Shown: piece after piece, positions 32,771-40,503 of the stretch
Position numbering within the stretch: position 1 is the first letter of the stretch
How the letters are laid out: every line of letters begins with the position of its first letter
DNA from: JACJWR01 sp963752505
GTDB taxonomy: Bacteria; Actinomycetota; Actinomycetes; S36-B12; UBA10799
Assembly: GCA_963752505.1 (NCBI GenBank)
Contig: CAVVYM010000008.1
Coordinates: forward strand, 119,659 to 183,658
Reading direction: 5' to 3'
DNA: 64,000 nucleotides
Notes under the pieces: generated by a model
Told to the model about the DNA's origin: nothing
What the model saw: only the letters and a program-made list of their open reading frames with translations
The model's database searches: none
Program-made: the position numbers and the translations under genes

Positions 32771-34103
32771 ATGGGCACGAGGAGATTTACCGCATCGCTG
32801 GCGATGGCAGCTGCCGGCGCTCTGGTAGTCGCAGGTTGCGGAGGCAGCAGTTCCGACAGCGAAGCTGACGGCGCCTCGGTGGCCCCTGACGAGATCATCA
32901 CCGATATCGGCGTGACCGCCGAAGCGTGCCCGGAGGCCGTCAACCCGGACAACGGCTGCATCTACCTCGGCATCCTGTCGGATCTCACCGAAGGTCCGTT
33001 CGCCCCCCTCGCCACCGAGGTGGTCACCGGGCAGGAGGCCTTCTGGGCGTCGGTGAACGCCGAAGGCGGTGTCGGCGGGTACGACGTCAATGTGTCCGAG
33101 TACACCCGCGACAACAAGTACGACCCCGCCGTTCACAGCCAGGAGTACCGTTCGATCGAGCCCAACGTCTTGGCCCTCGCCCAGTCGCTGGGGACAGCCC
33201 AGACGCAGGCCATCCTCAGCGACATGGATGCCGACGACGTCGTGGCCGCCCCCGCCTCGTGGTGGTCCGGGTGGCAGTTCCCCGAGGACGACAACGGTCT
33301 GGTGCTCGAATCCGGCTCGTCCTACTGCATCATGGCGATGAGCGGCCTGGACTGGTACTCGGAGAACAAGAACGAGATCACCAAGGTCGTGGCGGTCGGC
33401 CCGCCCGGCGACTTCGGCGGCGACTACGCCGCCGGGGTACAGGCGTGGGCAGAAGCCAACGACGTCGAATTCGGCGGCTTCATCGAGGCGCTGCCCAACT
33501 CGCTCGCCGGAAACCAAGACGCCACCGTGCAGCAGATTCTGGACTCCGGAGCGGACGTGGTGGCGTTGGCGCATCGGACCGGTGGAGACCGCCGAGATCG
33601 TCGGCAAGGCGGCGGCGCAGGGCTACGACGGCCAATTCCTCGGTGCCGCCCCGACCTGGAACCCGCTGCTGCTGAGCCTGCCCGCGGCAGATGCGCTCAA
33701 GGCCCAGTACACGAACGTCGGCACCACCGAGTCCTTCGGCTCGGACACGGAGGCGCACGCGGCGATGCAGGCGGCCCTCGGCGACGGTGAAGTCCCCACC
33801 AATGACGGCTTCACCTACGGCTGGGTCTGGCAGTACCCGATGCTGGCACTGCTCGAGCAGGCTGCCGCCAACGGCGACCTGACCCGGGCCGGCCTACGTT
33901 CGATTGCCGAAGAGGGATTCGAAGTTGACTACAAGGGAGCACTGCCCACCGTGGTGGTCAACGGGGATCCCTCCCAGGTTGACCGGTCGGTGACGATCAA
34001 CACTCCTGACGACACCTCCCCGATGGGCATCAAGACCGTCGAGCGGGGCTACATCGGATCCACTGCGGAGGGTTACGACTACACCGCCACCTGCGCCGGC
34101 TGA
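32771..34103 (+). CDS. Branched-chain-type substrate-binding lipoprotein, one-base frame break
   Basis: Extracytoplasmic receptor of the adjacent importer. The N-terminus MGTRRFTASLAMAAAGALVV leads into a lipobox VAGC (Cys about residue 23) and a Ser/Gly/Asp-rich tether, then a periplasmic-binding-protein type I fold (YLGILSDLTEGPFAPLATEV; IIxAG-like sites). Reading is open to VVALA at 33571, then the homologous frame continues as IGPVETAEIVGKAAAQGYDG after skipping one base (C33572) and ends YTATCAG. Joined length is about 443 residues. Either an assembly insertion or a recent pseudogene; the downstream frame is clean for 177 codons. Confidence 0.85.
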
Positions 34104-34125
34104 CCGGCGCCGGCGTGGCGGGGCG

Positions 34126-35152
34126 TCACAACTCGCAGCCCACCAGCATTGGCTCGGGTTGCAGGGCGATCCCGAATCTTGTCTGGACACCGTCCCTGAC
34201 AGTGCGCGCGAGGCCGAGCAATTGCGCCGTAGTGGCACCGCCCCGGTTGGTGAGGGCAAGAGTGTGTTTGGTGGAGAGCGACACCGGCGCATCGATGGCG
34301 TTCGCGTAGCCCTTGCCGAAACCTGCCTGGTCGATCAGCCAGGCGGCGCTCGAGTTTGACCAGCCCGTCTCCCGCCGGGTAGCGGGGCGCGGTGTCCGGG
34401 AGGGACTCGGCTTGCCCTTCCGCCACGATGGGATTGGTGAAGAAACTGCCGGCGCTCCACGTGTCGTGGTCGGAGTCGTCGAGCACCATGCCCTTGGCAC
34501 GCCGCAGGTCGAGCACCGCTTGGGCAACCACTCCCACGGGCGCCTTCGCACCGACGGGCAGGGATAACTTTTTCGCGAGTTCGGCGTACCTAATGGGTGC
34601 CGATAGCCCCGTTGGCGGCAGGGCAAAAGCGACGGAGAGGACCACATAGCGGCCGGGATCGCGCTTGAAGGCGCTGTCGCGATACGAAAACTCGCATGCG
34701 GCGTTGCGCAGCACGGTGGCTTGGCCTGCCTTCCTGTCCCACACGCGCACGGCACGAATCGAGTGGGCGACCTCCTGCCCGTAGGCACCCACGTTCTGGA
34801 TCGGAGTGGCTCCAACCGACCCCGGTATGCCGGAGAGCGCTTCGATTCCGCTGCGACCCTGCTCGACCATGGTCGCCACGAAGTCGGACCAGTTTTCTCC
34901 GGCAGCAACCTCAACTTCGTCACCGACGACGCGGATTCCGCGGGATCGCACCAGGATCACCCGGCCGGGCCAGCCACCGTCGCCGATCACCAGGTTGCTG
35001 CCGCCGGCGATGATGAGTGTGGCGATTCGCTCCGCATCGCTGGCAACGAGGGCGCTGACGAGGGACTCTTGGGTGTCAGCGAGCACGACATCGTCACACG
35101 GGCCGCCGAGGCGGAGGGTTGTGTAGTCCGCCAGCCGCGTCTCGAAGTTCAC
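34126..35152 (-). CDS. murB: UDP-N-acetylmuramate dehydrogenase, one-base frame break
   Basis: MurB is the FAD enzyme that reduces UDP-GlcNAc-enolpyruvate to UDP-MurNAc. The N-terminal part has TTLRLGGPCDDVVLADTQES, IAGGSNLVIGDGG and ALSGIPGSVGATPIQNVGAYG (FAD binding), then SAGSFFTNPIV with the catalytic serine. At GDGLVK (34355) the frame must skip one base (near 34351) to continue SSAAWLIDQAGFGKGYANAI and end MLVGCEL; about 341 residues joined. The catalytic glutamate lies in QPEPMLVG. GTG start overlaps the hadB stop. Essential, so an assembly indel is likely. Confidence 0.92.
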
Positions 35153-35592
35153 GTGAGCCGGACCACCGCGGAGGCGTGCCCGAGCACGTCGCTGCCTTCG
35201 CTGTGCGCCTCGATGCTCAATCGCACGCGGTCGCCGCCGTCGAGTAGCTCGGCAACGCGCACCGTCACCTCGATCCGGGTGCCGTGGTCGTCGTCGGGCA
35301 CCACGACGGGTCGGCTGAACCGTACGACGAACTCGTCAACCCTGCCGGGGTCGCCGATCCAGTCCGTCACAGCTCGGCCGGCCTGGGCCATGGTGAACAT
35401 CCCGTGGGCGATGACGTTGGGTAGGCCCACCGACGTCGCTGTGCGCTCGTTCCAGTGGATCGGGTTGAAGTCACCCGAGGCACCGGCGTACATCACCAGA
35501 TTGATGCGCGCAGCCGAGTACTCCGCATGGGCGACGATCTGCCCGATCGCCAACGTCGTCGGATCGATCGGTGCCGAATCTGCATCAGCCAT
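35149..35592 (-). CDS. hadB: MaoC-like (3R)-hydroxyacyl-thioester dehydratase subunit, HadB type
   Basis: HadB is the catalytic hotdog subunit of the HadAB dehydratase of fatty-acid elongation in actinobacteria. The 147-residue protein has the MaoC hydratase motif YAGASGDFNPIHWNERTATS with the catalytic Asp and His, followed by NVIAHGMFTMAQAGRAVTDW. It overlaps hadA upstream by 8 nt and murB downstream by 4 nt, forming one coupled unit. Acyl-chain specificity cannot be read from sequence. Confidence 0.9.
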   Translation of the reverse strand: MADADSAPIDPTTLAIGQIVAHAEYSAARINLVMYAGASGDFNPIHWNERTATSVGLPNVIAHGMFTMAQAGRAVTDWIGDPGRVDEFVVRFSRPVVVPDDDHGTRIEVTVRVAELLDGGDRVRLSIEAHSEGSDVLGHASAVVRLT

Positions 35593-36058
35593 GATCGGCC
35601 ACCTCCGCCGCTGCCCCGGTCCCGCGCGACACCAGCACCGAGCGGGTGATGACGAGAACCTCGCCGGCGGTGGTCCGGATATCGGCCCGCACGGTCATGA
35701 ACTCGTTGCGGCCCTCCCCGTTGATGGATTCGATGCTCGCGTCCACGACTACCTCGTCACCGGCCACGATGGGTCGCGAGAGTTCGAAGGATTGCTCACC
35801 GTGCACCACCCGGGTGTAATCCAACCCGATGTCTGGGTCGAACATGGCCACTGTCATGGCCTTCATGGTGAGGACGAAACTGAAGGTCGGCGGCGCGATG
35901 AGATCGGAGTAGCCGAGGGCGACCGAACTGGCAACGTCGTGGTAGGCCGGGTTGTGGTCGCCGATGGCGGTCGCGAATTCGCGAATCTTCTCCCGACCGA
36001 CCAAGTAGGGCTCGGTCGGAGGGTAGGTCTTGCCGACGTATGCGCTGTTAAGTGGCAT
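35585..36058 (-). CDS. hadA: HadA-type dehydratase partner subunit (FAS1-like N-domain)
   Basis: HadA pairs with HadB; it binds the acyl chain and lacks a full catalytic dyad. The 157-residue protein has the N-terminal dehydratase fold with GREKIREFATAIGDHNPAYH, LIAPPTFSFVLTMKAMTVAM and VVHGEQSFELSRPIVAGDEV, typical of the HadA/HadC family. It lies 30 nt after the SDR gene and overlaps hadB. No third subunit (HadC) is present in this block. Confidence 0.9.
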   Translation of the reverse strand: MPLNSAYVGKTYPPTEPYLVGREKIREFATAIGDHNPAYHDVASSVALGYSDLIAPPTFSFVLTMKAMTVAMFDPDIGLDYTRVVHGEQSFELSRPIVAGDEVVVDASIESINGEGRNEFMTVRADIRTTAGEVLVITRSVLVSRGTGAAAEVADHG

Positions 36059-36088
36059 GTGCGACGGCTCCTCTGGTGCTAGATGGGG

Positions 36089-36898
36089 CTACATTCCGCC
36101 CAGTTGTCCGCCGGTCACCGGGATGGTGACGCCGGAGACGAAGTCCGAATCCGAACTGGCGAGAAAAGCATGGACCGCGGCGATATCGCCAGGAAGACCG
36201 AGCCTCCCGAGCGCGATCATGGCCTTTGCCATCTCACGCATCTGGTCGGGGATGCCGTAAGTTTCGCCAGCCTGCTTGGCCTGGGTGAGCCTGGTTTCCA
36301 CGAACCCTGGCGCCACTGCATTGACGTTGATGCCGAACGGCCCCAACTCCCGCGCAAGCGTCTTCGTGACTGCGATGAGTCCACCTTTGGCCGCCACGTA
36401 GTTGACCTGACCGGGGTTACCCATCAGCGCAGCCACCGACGAGGTGAACACGATCTTCCGGTTGTGCGCCGGGCGACCGTGCTCGGCAATCTCGGCCTTG
36501 GCCACGTCGCGCATGGCCGGCATCGCAGCACGGGCACAGTGGATGGCGGTCTTGAGGTTGGCATCGAGCACGAAGTCGAACATCTCATCGTCCATGCCGT
36601 GGAACATCTTGTCCCGGGTGGTGCCCGCGTTGTTGATGAGGATGTCGAGCGCTCCGAAGTGCTCGAGGGCCACACTCACGAGGCGCTCAGCCTCATTCGA
36701 GTCGACGGTGTTCGCAACACATGCCACGGCTCGACCGCCGTCGGCGAGGATGGCAGCGGCGGCCTCCTCGGCCGGCGCGGCGTCAATATCGTTGACCACC
36801 ACCGCCGCGCCTTCGGCGGCCAGGCGGGCGGCGGTCGCCGCACCGATTCCGCGGCCACCGCCGGTGACGATGGCCACCCTGCCATCGAGGCGGGCCAC
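36089..36898 (-). CDS. Short-chain dehydrogenase, 3-oxoacyl reductase-like (FabG type)
   Basis: An NAD(P)-dependent SDR. I start at a GTG 2 nt after the rpmG stop (VARLDGRVAIVTGGGRGIGA); the frame extends further upstream but only over rpmG and the tRNA. The 269-residue product has the cofactor loop TGGGRGIG, NNAGTTRD, the catalytic Ser (VFTSSVAALMGNPGQ), YVAAK and the SDR C-terminus GVTIPVTGGQLGGM. Its place directly before hadA-hadB suggests it reduces the 3-oxoacyl thioester whose product HadAB dehydrates. Homologues in other actinobacteria usually lack this gene at the site. Confidence 0.88.
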   Translation of the reverse strand: MARLDGRVAIVTGGGRGIGAATAARLAAEGAAVVVNDIDAAPAEEAAAAILADGGRAVACVANTVDSNEAERLVSVALEHFGALDILINNAGTTRDKMFHGMDDEMFDFVLDANLKTAIHCARAAMPAMRDVAKAEIAEHGRPAHNRKIVFTSSVAALMGNPGQVNYVAAKGGLIAVTKTLARELGPFGINVNAVAPGFVETRLTQAKQAGETYGIPDQMREMAKAMIALGRLGLPGDIAAVHAFLASSDSDFVSGVTIPVTGGQLGGM

Positions 36899-36900
36899 GG

Positions 36901-37068
36901 TCAGCGGGTTTCTTTGTGCTCGGTGTGACGCTTGCAGCGCGGACAGTACTTCTTCAACTCGATCCGGTCTGGGTCGTTGCGGCGGTTCTTCCGCGTGATG
37001 TAGTTGCGCTCCTTGCACTCCGCGCATGCCATCGTGATCTTCGGACGAACGTCCTGGGCCTTGGCCAT
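36901..37068 (-). CDS. rpmG: 50S ribosomal protein L33 (zinc-binding form)
   Basis: A 55-residue protein read from ATG at 37068: MAKAQDVRPKITMACAECKE, then NYITRKNRRNDPDRIELKKY and CPRCKRHTEHKETR. The two CxxC pairs (CAEC and CPRC) mark the zinc-containing L33. It is preceded by GAGGCGAC. It sits between tRNA-Met and the SDR/hadAB genes, the conserved actinobacterial context. Confidence 0.96.
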   Translation of the reverse strand: MAKAQDVRPKITMACAECKERNYITRKNRRNDPDRIELKKYCPRCKRHTEHKETR

Positions 37069-37147
37069 GTTTGTCGCCTCTCCATTGCGAAGACGCCAGC
37101 ACCAGATCGAGATGCTCGAACTCGTGCCGCGCTTGTGGTTGCCGTGG

Positions 37148-37221
37148 TAGCGGAGGCCGGACTTGAACCGGCGACACAGCGATTATGAGCCGCTTGCTCT
37201 GCCTGGCTGAGCTACTCCGCC
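37148..37221 (-). tRNA. metT: tRNA-Met (CAT), elongator type
   Basis: A 74-nt cloverleaf on the minus strand: acceptor GGCGGAG/CTCCGCT with discriminator A, D arm AGCTCAGCCAGGCAGAGCA, anticodon stem AGCGG/TCGCT with loop CTCATAA (anticodon CAT) and T arm GCCGGTTCAAGTCCGGC. A CCA end is encoded at 37145-37147. The acceptor starts with a G-U pair rather than the C-A mismatch of initiators, so it is elongator Met (Ile-lysidine type is possible but less likely here). Confidence 0.95.
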
Positions 37222-37245
37222 ATTGCGGGCGTCAAGCGCCCACCG

Positions 37246-37318
37246 AGCCCCAATACGGAATCGAACCGTAGACCTTCTCCTTACCATGGAGACGCTCTGC
37301 CGACTGAGCTATTGGGGC
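37246..37318 (-). tRNA. thrT: tRNA-Thr (GGT)
   Basis: A 73-nt cloverleaf: acceptor GCCCCAA/TTGGGGC, D arm TAGCTCAGTCGGCAGAGC, anticodon stem TCTCC/GGAGA with loop ATGGTAA (anticodon GGT) and T arm TACGGTTCGATTCCGTA, discriminator T. It lies 24 nt upstream of tRNA-Met; the pair and rpmG form the start of this transcription unit. The promoter should lie in 37319-37460. Confidence 0.95.
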
Positions 37319-37463
37319 CTTGCACTGCCAGCTGCGCCCGAGGCCAGTATCGGCAATTGGGCACGGCGTAGCCGCACCAGACGAGGGTACACGGCCTGGC
37401 CGCCGTCCAGCAGAACCGGGTGCGCCATTGGCGTGACCGGCAAACATCGGGTTGGCTTGTGCC

Positions 37464-38390
37464 ATGAAGTGGACAGTTGCCGACATCTCAGACCAGTCCG
37501 GAAAGACCTTCGTCGTGACCGGGGCCAACTCCGGTTTGGGGCTTGAAGCGACCAAGGCCCTCGTCACCCACGGTGCCACGGTGGTGGCGGCGTGCCGCAA
37601 CCTCGACGCCGGCCAGGTGTGCCTCGCCCTGCCAGGGCCGGGAGAGGTGGACCTGCGCCGACTCGACCTGGCCGACCTGGCATCCGTCGCCGACTTCGCC
37701 GCAGCCGTGAGCACCGACTACCCAACGATTGACGTGCTGATCAACAATGCGGGCGTGATGGCGCTGCCACGGGCCGAAACCGTCGATGGCTTCGAGAGAC
37801 AGTTCGGCACCAACCACCTGGGGCACTTCGCACTGACCGGCCGCCTGCTCAAGCCGCTCCTGGCGTCACCTGCCGCTCGAATCGTCACCGTCAGTTCCAC
37901 AGCCCACCGGATGGGCAAGATGAACTTCGACGACCTCATGGGCGAGCAGAACTACCAACGGTGGAGTGCCTACGGGCAATCGAAACTGGCCAACCTGCTG
38001 TTCACCGCGGAGCTCCAACAGCGCCTGGCCGGAGCAGGAGCGCGCGCTATCGCGGTGGCTGCCCACCCCGGCTACTCCGATACCAATCTGCAGTCGGCGC
38101 ATGCCCGCGAAACCGGTCGCGGCATCGAAGAGCGGTTCACGGGATTGATGAACAAGGTGATGGGCCAATCCGCCGACATGGGTGCGCTGCCGGAACTGTT
38201 CGCCGCGGTGGCTCCCGGGGTCTCCGGCGGGGACTACTACGGCCCCGACGGCTTCATGGAATCCCGTGGCCACCCGAAACTCGTCACGCCGAACAACCGC
38301 GCTCGCGACGCGGCCGACGCGGCGCGGTTGTGGGCGGAGTCGGTGCGCCTGACCGGCGTGGACTACGCGGAGCTCGACCACGCGGCCTAA
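37464..38390 (+). CDS. Short-chain dehydrogenase/reductase, oxidoreductase of unknown substrate
   Basis: A 308-residue atypical SDR related to retinol-dehydrogenase/WW-domain-oxidoreductase-like proteins. It has TGANSGLGLE, NNAGVMALPRAETVDGFERQ, NHLGHFALT, the catalytic VTVSSTAHR with serine and YGQSKLANLLF, and the family ending with HPGYSDTNLQ. The ATG at 37464 is chosen; another ATG four codons earlier is possible. Transcribed divergently from the tRNA-Thr/tRNA-Met/rpmG unit. Substrate cannot be told. Confidence 0.85.
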   Translation: MKWTVADISDQSGKTFVVTGANSGLGLEATKALVTHGATVVAACRNLDAGQVCLALPGPGEVDLRRLDLADLASVADFAAAVSTDYPTIDVLINNAGVMALPRAETVDGFERQFGTNHLGHFALTGRLLKPLLASPAARIVTVSSTAHRMGKMNFDDLMGEQNYQRWSAYGQSKLANLLFTAELQQRLAGAGARAIAVAAHPGYSDTNLQSAHARETGRGIEERFTGLMNKVMGQSADMGALPELFAAVAPGVSGGDYYGPDGFMESRGHPKLVTPNNRARDAADAARLWAESVRLTGVDYAELDHAA

Positions 38391-38455
38391 CGGTCTCGCA
38401 CAGCGGCTCCTCGCCCGCTAGCGTGGCAGCAAGACAGCCAGAGAGGACTAGACCC

Positions 38456-38920
38456 GTGGCACTTGAATCAGACCACTACGACAGCGTCGCCTCGGTGGCG
38501 CAGTACGCGCTGTTCATCCTCTCAGACGAGTTCGGTGACGCTGTTCACATCATCGACGCCAACAAGTTCGAGTTGCCGGTGGGCTCCACCAAAGTGACCA
38601 CTGAGGTCGCCGGTGTCGGCCCGTACTCGGTGGTGCTGGTGTCGTCACCGCTTGCACTGGGTGTCTCGCCATCGGCGGCGGTCTACGAGTTCGTAGCCCG
38701 CCAAGGGGGACGACCGGGACTCGCTTCGATGATCGTCGTTGATGCCGAGGAGCCCGGCCTGATCAACGTGTTCGTCGTCCACCACATCTATGGCAATTGC
38801 CTCGACCGATCAGAACTGCTCACCTCCGTTGCCAACGTCGCCGGGCAGTCCGACGACGCCGACGAGGTTTTCGTGGCTCGCTTCGGTGGCCAGCGCTACA
38901 GCGATGTGGTTTCTCCCTGA
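38456..38920 (+). CDS. Conserved-looking protein of unknown function
   Basis: A 154-residue protein from a GTG at 38456 (GAGAGGAC about 10 nt upstream). It is soluble and acidic, with alternating hydrophobic strands (YSVVLVSSPLALGVS, GLINVFVVHHIYGNC) and a helix-rich N-terminus. I do not recognise a family; the alpha-beta pattern vaguely resembles YbjN/type III chaperone folds, but that is weak. It sits 65 nt after the SDR and before the serine hydrolase. Confidence 0.6.
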   Translation: MALESDHYDSVASVAQYALFILSDEFGDAVHIIDANKFELPVGSTKVTTEVAGVGPYSVVLVSSPLALGVSPSAAVYEFVARQGGRPGLASMIVVDAEEPGLINVFVVHHIYGNCLDRSELLTSVANVAGQSDDADEVFVARFGGQRYSDVVSP

Positions 38921-39016
38921 TCCCCAATGCCCTGCAATACCTCCCTGCGCACGGCTAACGTGAGTTTGCATGATCCACCACGGCCATCGTGATTCCAGAG
39001 TGAGGAAGTGCCGGAA

Positions 39017-40441
39017 GTGCTGAAGCGAATACTGCTTGGACTCGTCGCCCTCATCGTGGTGCTCCTCATCGTGGTGGTCGGCGCGCTGCTCTACCTGCGA
39101 ATCCCCCAGAACGCTTCCGGCATGGCCGCCGAGAGTGTGTGTTCGGCCGCCTTCATGGCGGGACGCAGTCCCGACAATCTCATGGAGGAAGATGTCCTCC
39201 CCGCCAGCCCTGCGCTGTCGGCGATCTCGGTGAATGTGAATGAAGAAGAGAAGTCGGTCACGGCCAAGTTCGCCGGACTGTTCGCTCGCACCGCCTCATT
39301 GCTGCCCGATCGCGGTTGCGTGCTCGACGAGGAACCCGCGGCCGGCGCCGAGGCTTTCGTGATCAACGCAGACGCTGGCGCCGAGCAACCGTGGCCGCAA
39401 GGCAACGCCCCCCTTCCCGCTGCCGAGTGGGATCCCGCCATCGACGCCGACCGCCTCAACGCCGCCGTCGATGCCGCCTTCGTGGGTGCCGGCGACACCG
39501 CCGCGGCGAACGCTCGGGGTCTTGCAGTGGTGCAGGACGGCAAACTGCTGGTGCTGCGCGAGGCCCCGGGCTTCGAAGGAACCCCGCTGCACGGTTGGTC
39601 GATGACCAAGACGGTCGGCGGCATGCTGGCCTACAAAATCCTGGCCGAGAAGGGAATCGACCCGCAGACACCTGTCGTGGATGCCTTCCCGAACGGCAAC
39701 GCGCCGTCGTGGGTCGCCCAGTGGGCCCAGGACGAACGCCGGGACATCACCGTGGCCGACCTCTACTACATGCGCGACGGGCTCAAGAACCGTGAAGGCT
39801 ACGGCCCGACCGATCCCGTCGTGCAGATGCTCTACGGGGAGCCGGACATGTCCGGCTGGGCAGCCAGCTTCCCGGCTGAGGAACCCGCCGGCACGCGGTG
39901 GCAGTACCTGAGCGCAACCTCGAACATTCTGGCAGCCGTGGCGCGGGCGCAATTCGACAGCGACGAGGAGTACTGGGCGTACCCCCAGACCGCACTGTTC
40001 GACGTGCTGAATGTGGACACTGCCTCCCTGGCCACGGACACAGCTGGCACCTGGGTGTCGTCGTCCTACCTATGGGCGGCGGTGCCGGACTGGGCCCGCC
40101 TCGGCCAGTTCGTGCTGCAGGACGGCCAATGGGACGGCGACGAGGTACTTCCCCCCGGCTGGCTTGAGTTCGCCAGCACCCCCGCCCTGCCGGAAGGGGA
40201 CGGCGCGGGCTACGGCGCACAGTCCTGGCTGCCCGCGAATCCGATCGGCGGAGAGTGCCGCAGCACACCGGGCATCCCCGAGGACACCGTTTCGATGGAA
40301 GGTCACTGGGGCCAGATTGTGGCGTCGGTGCCGTCGAAGGACGCCGTCGTCGTGCGGCTCGGATGGACCTTCGACTCCGACCAATTCGACGCCTGCGCCC
40401 TGCTCGGCGAAGTACTGGAGTCGTTGCCCGACCGCAGCTGA
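39017..40441 (+). CDS. Membrane-anchored serine hydrolase, beta-lactamase/PBP4-like fold
   Basis: A 474-residue protein with an N-terminal membrane anchor (residues about 6-28) and an extracytoplasmic class C-type domain. The nucleophile motif is SMTK in LHGWSMTKTVGGMLA, the second motif is YLS in RWQYLSATSN, and HWG near the C-terminus (MEGHWGQIVASVPSK) is the third. Such proteins are esterases, amidases or D-Ala peptidases; which cannot be told. Start: the GTG at 39017 has AGGA 10 nt upstream; an earlier GTG at 39008 abuts the SD and is less likely. Confidence 0.85.
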   Translation: MLKRILLGLVALIVVLLIVVVGALLYLRIPQNASGMAAESVCSAAFMAGRSPDNLMEEDVLPASPALSAISVNVNEEEKSVTAKFAGLFARTASLLPDRGCVLDEEPAAGAEAFVINADAGAEQPWPQGNAPLPAAEWDPAIDADRLNAAVDAAFVGAGDTAAANARGLAVVQDGKLLVLREAPGFEGTPLHGWSMTKTVGGMLAYKILAEKGIDPQTPVVDAFPNGNAPSWVAQWAQDERRDITVADLYYMRDGLKNREGYGPTDPVVQMLYGEPDMSGWAASFPAEEPAGTRWQYLSATSNILAAVARAQFDSDEEYWAYPQTALFDVLNVDTASLATDTAGTWVSSSYLWAAVPDWARLGQFVLQDGQWDGDEVLPPGWLEFASTPALPEGDGAGYGAQSWLPANPIGGECRSTPGIPEDTVSMEGHWGQIVASVPSKDAVVVRLGWTFDSDQFDACALLGEVLESLPDRS

Positions 40442-40503
40442 GCCGTGGGGCAAGGGATCCAGCCGACCAACCCGGGCTCACAGTTGTGCGCCGACTGCGG
40501 TAG

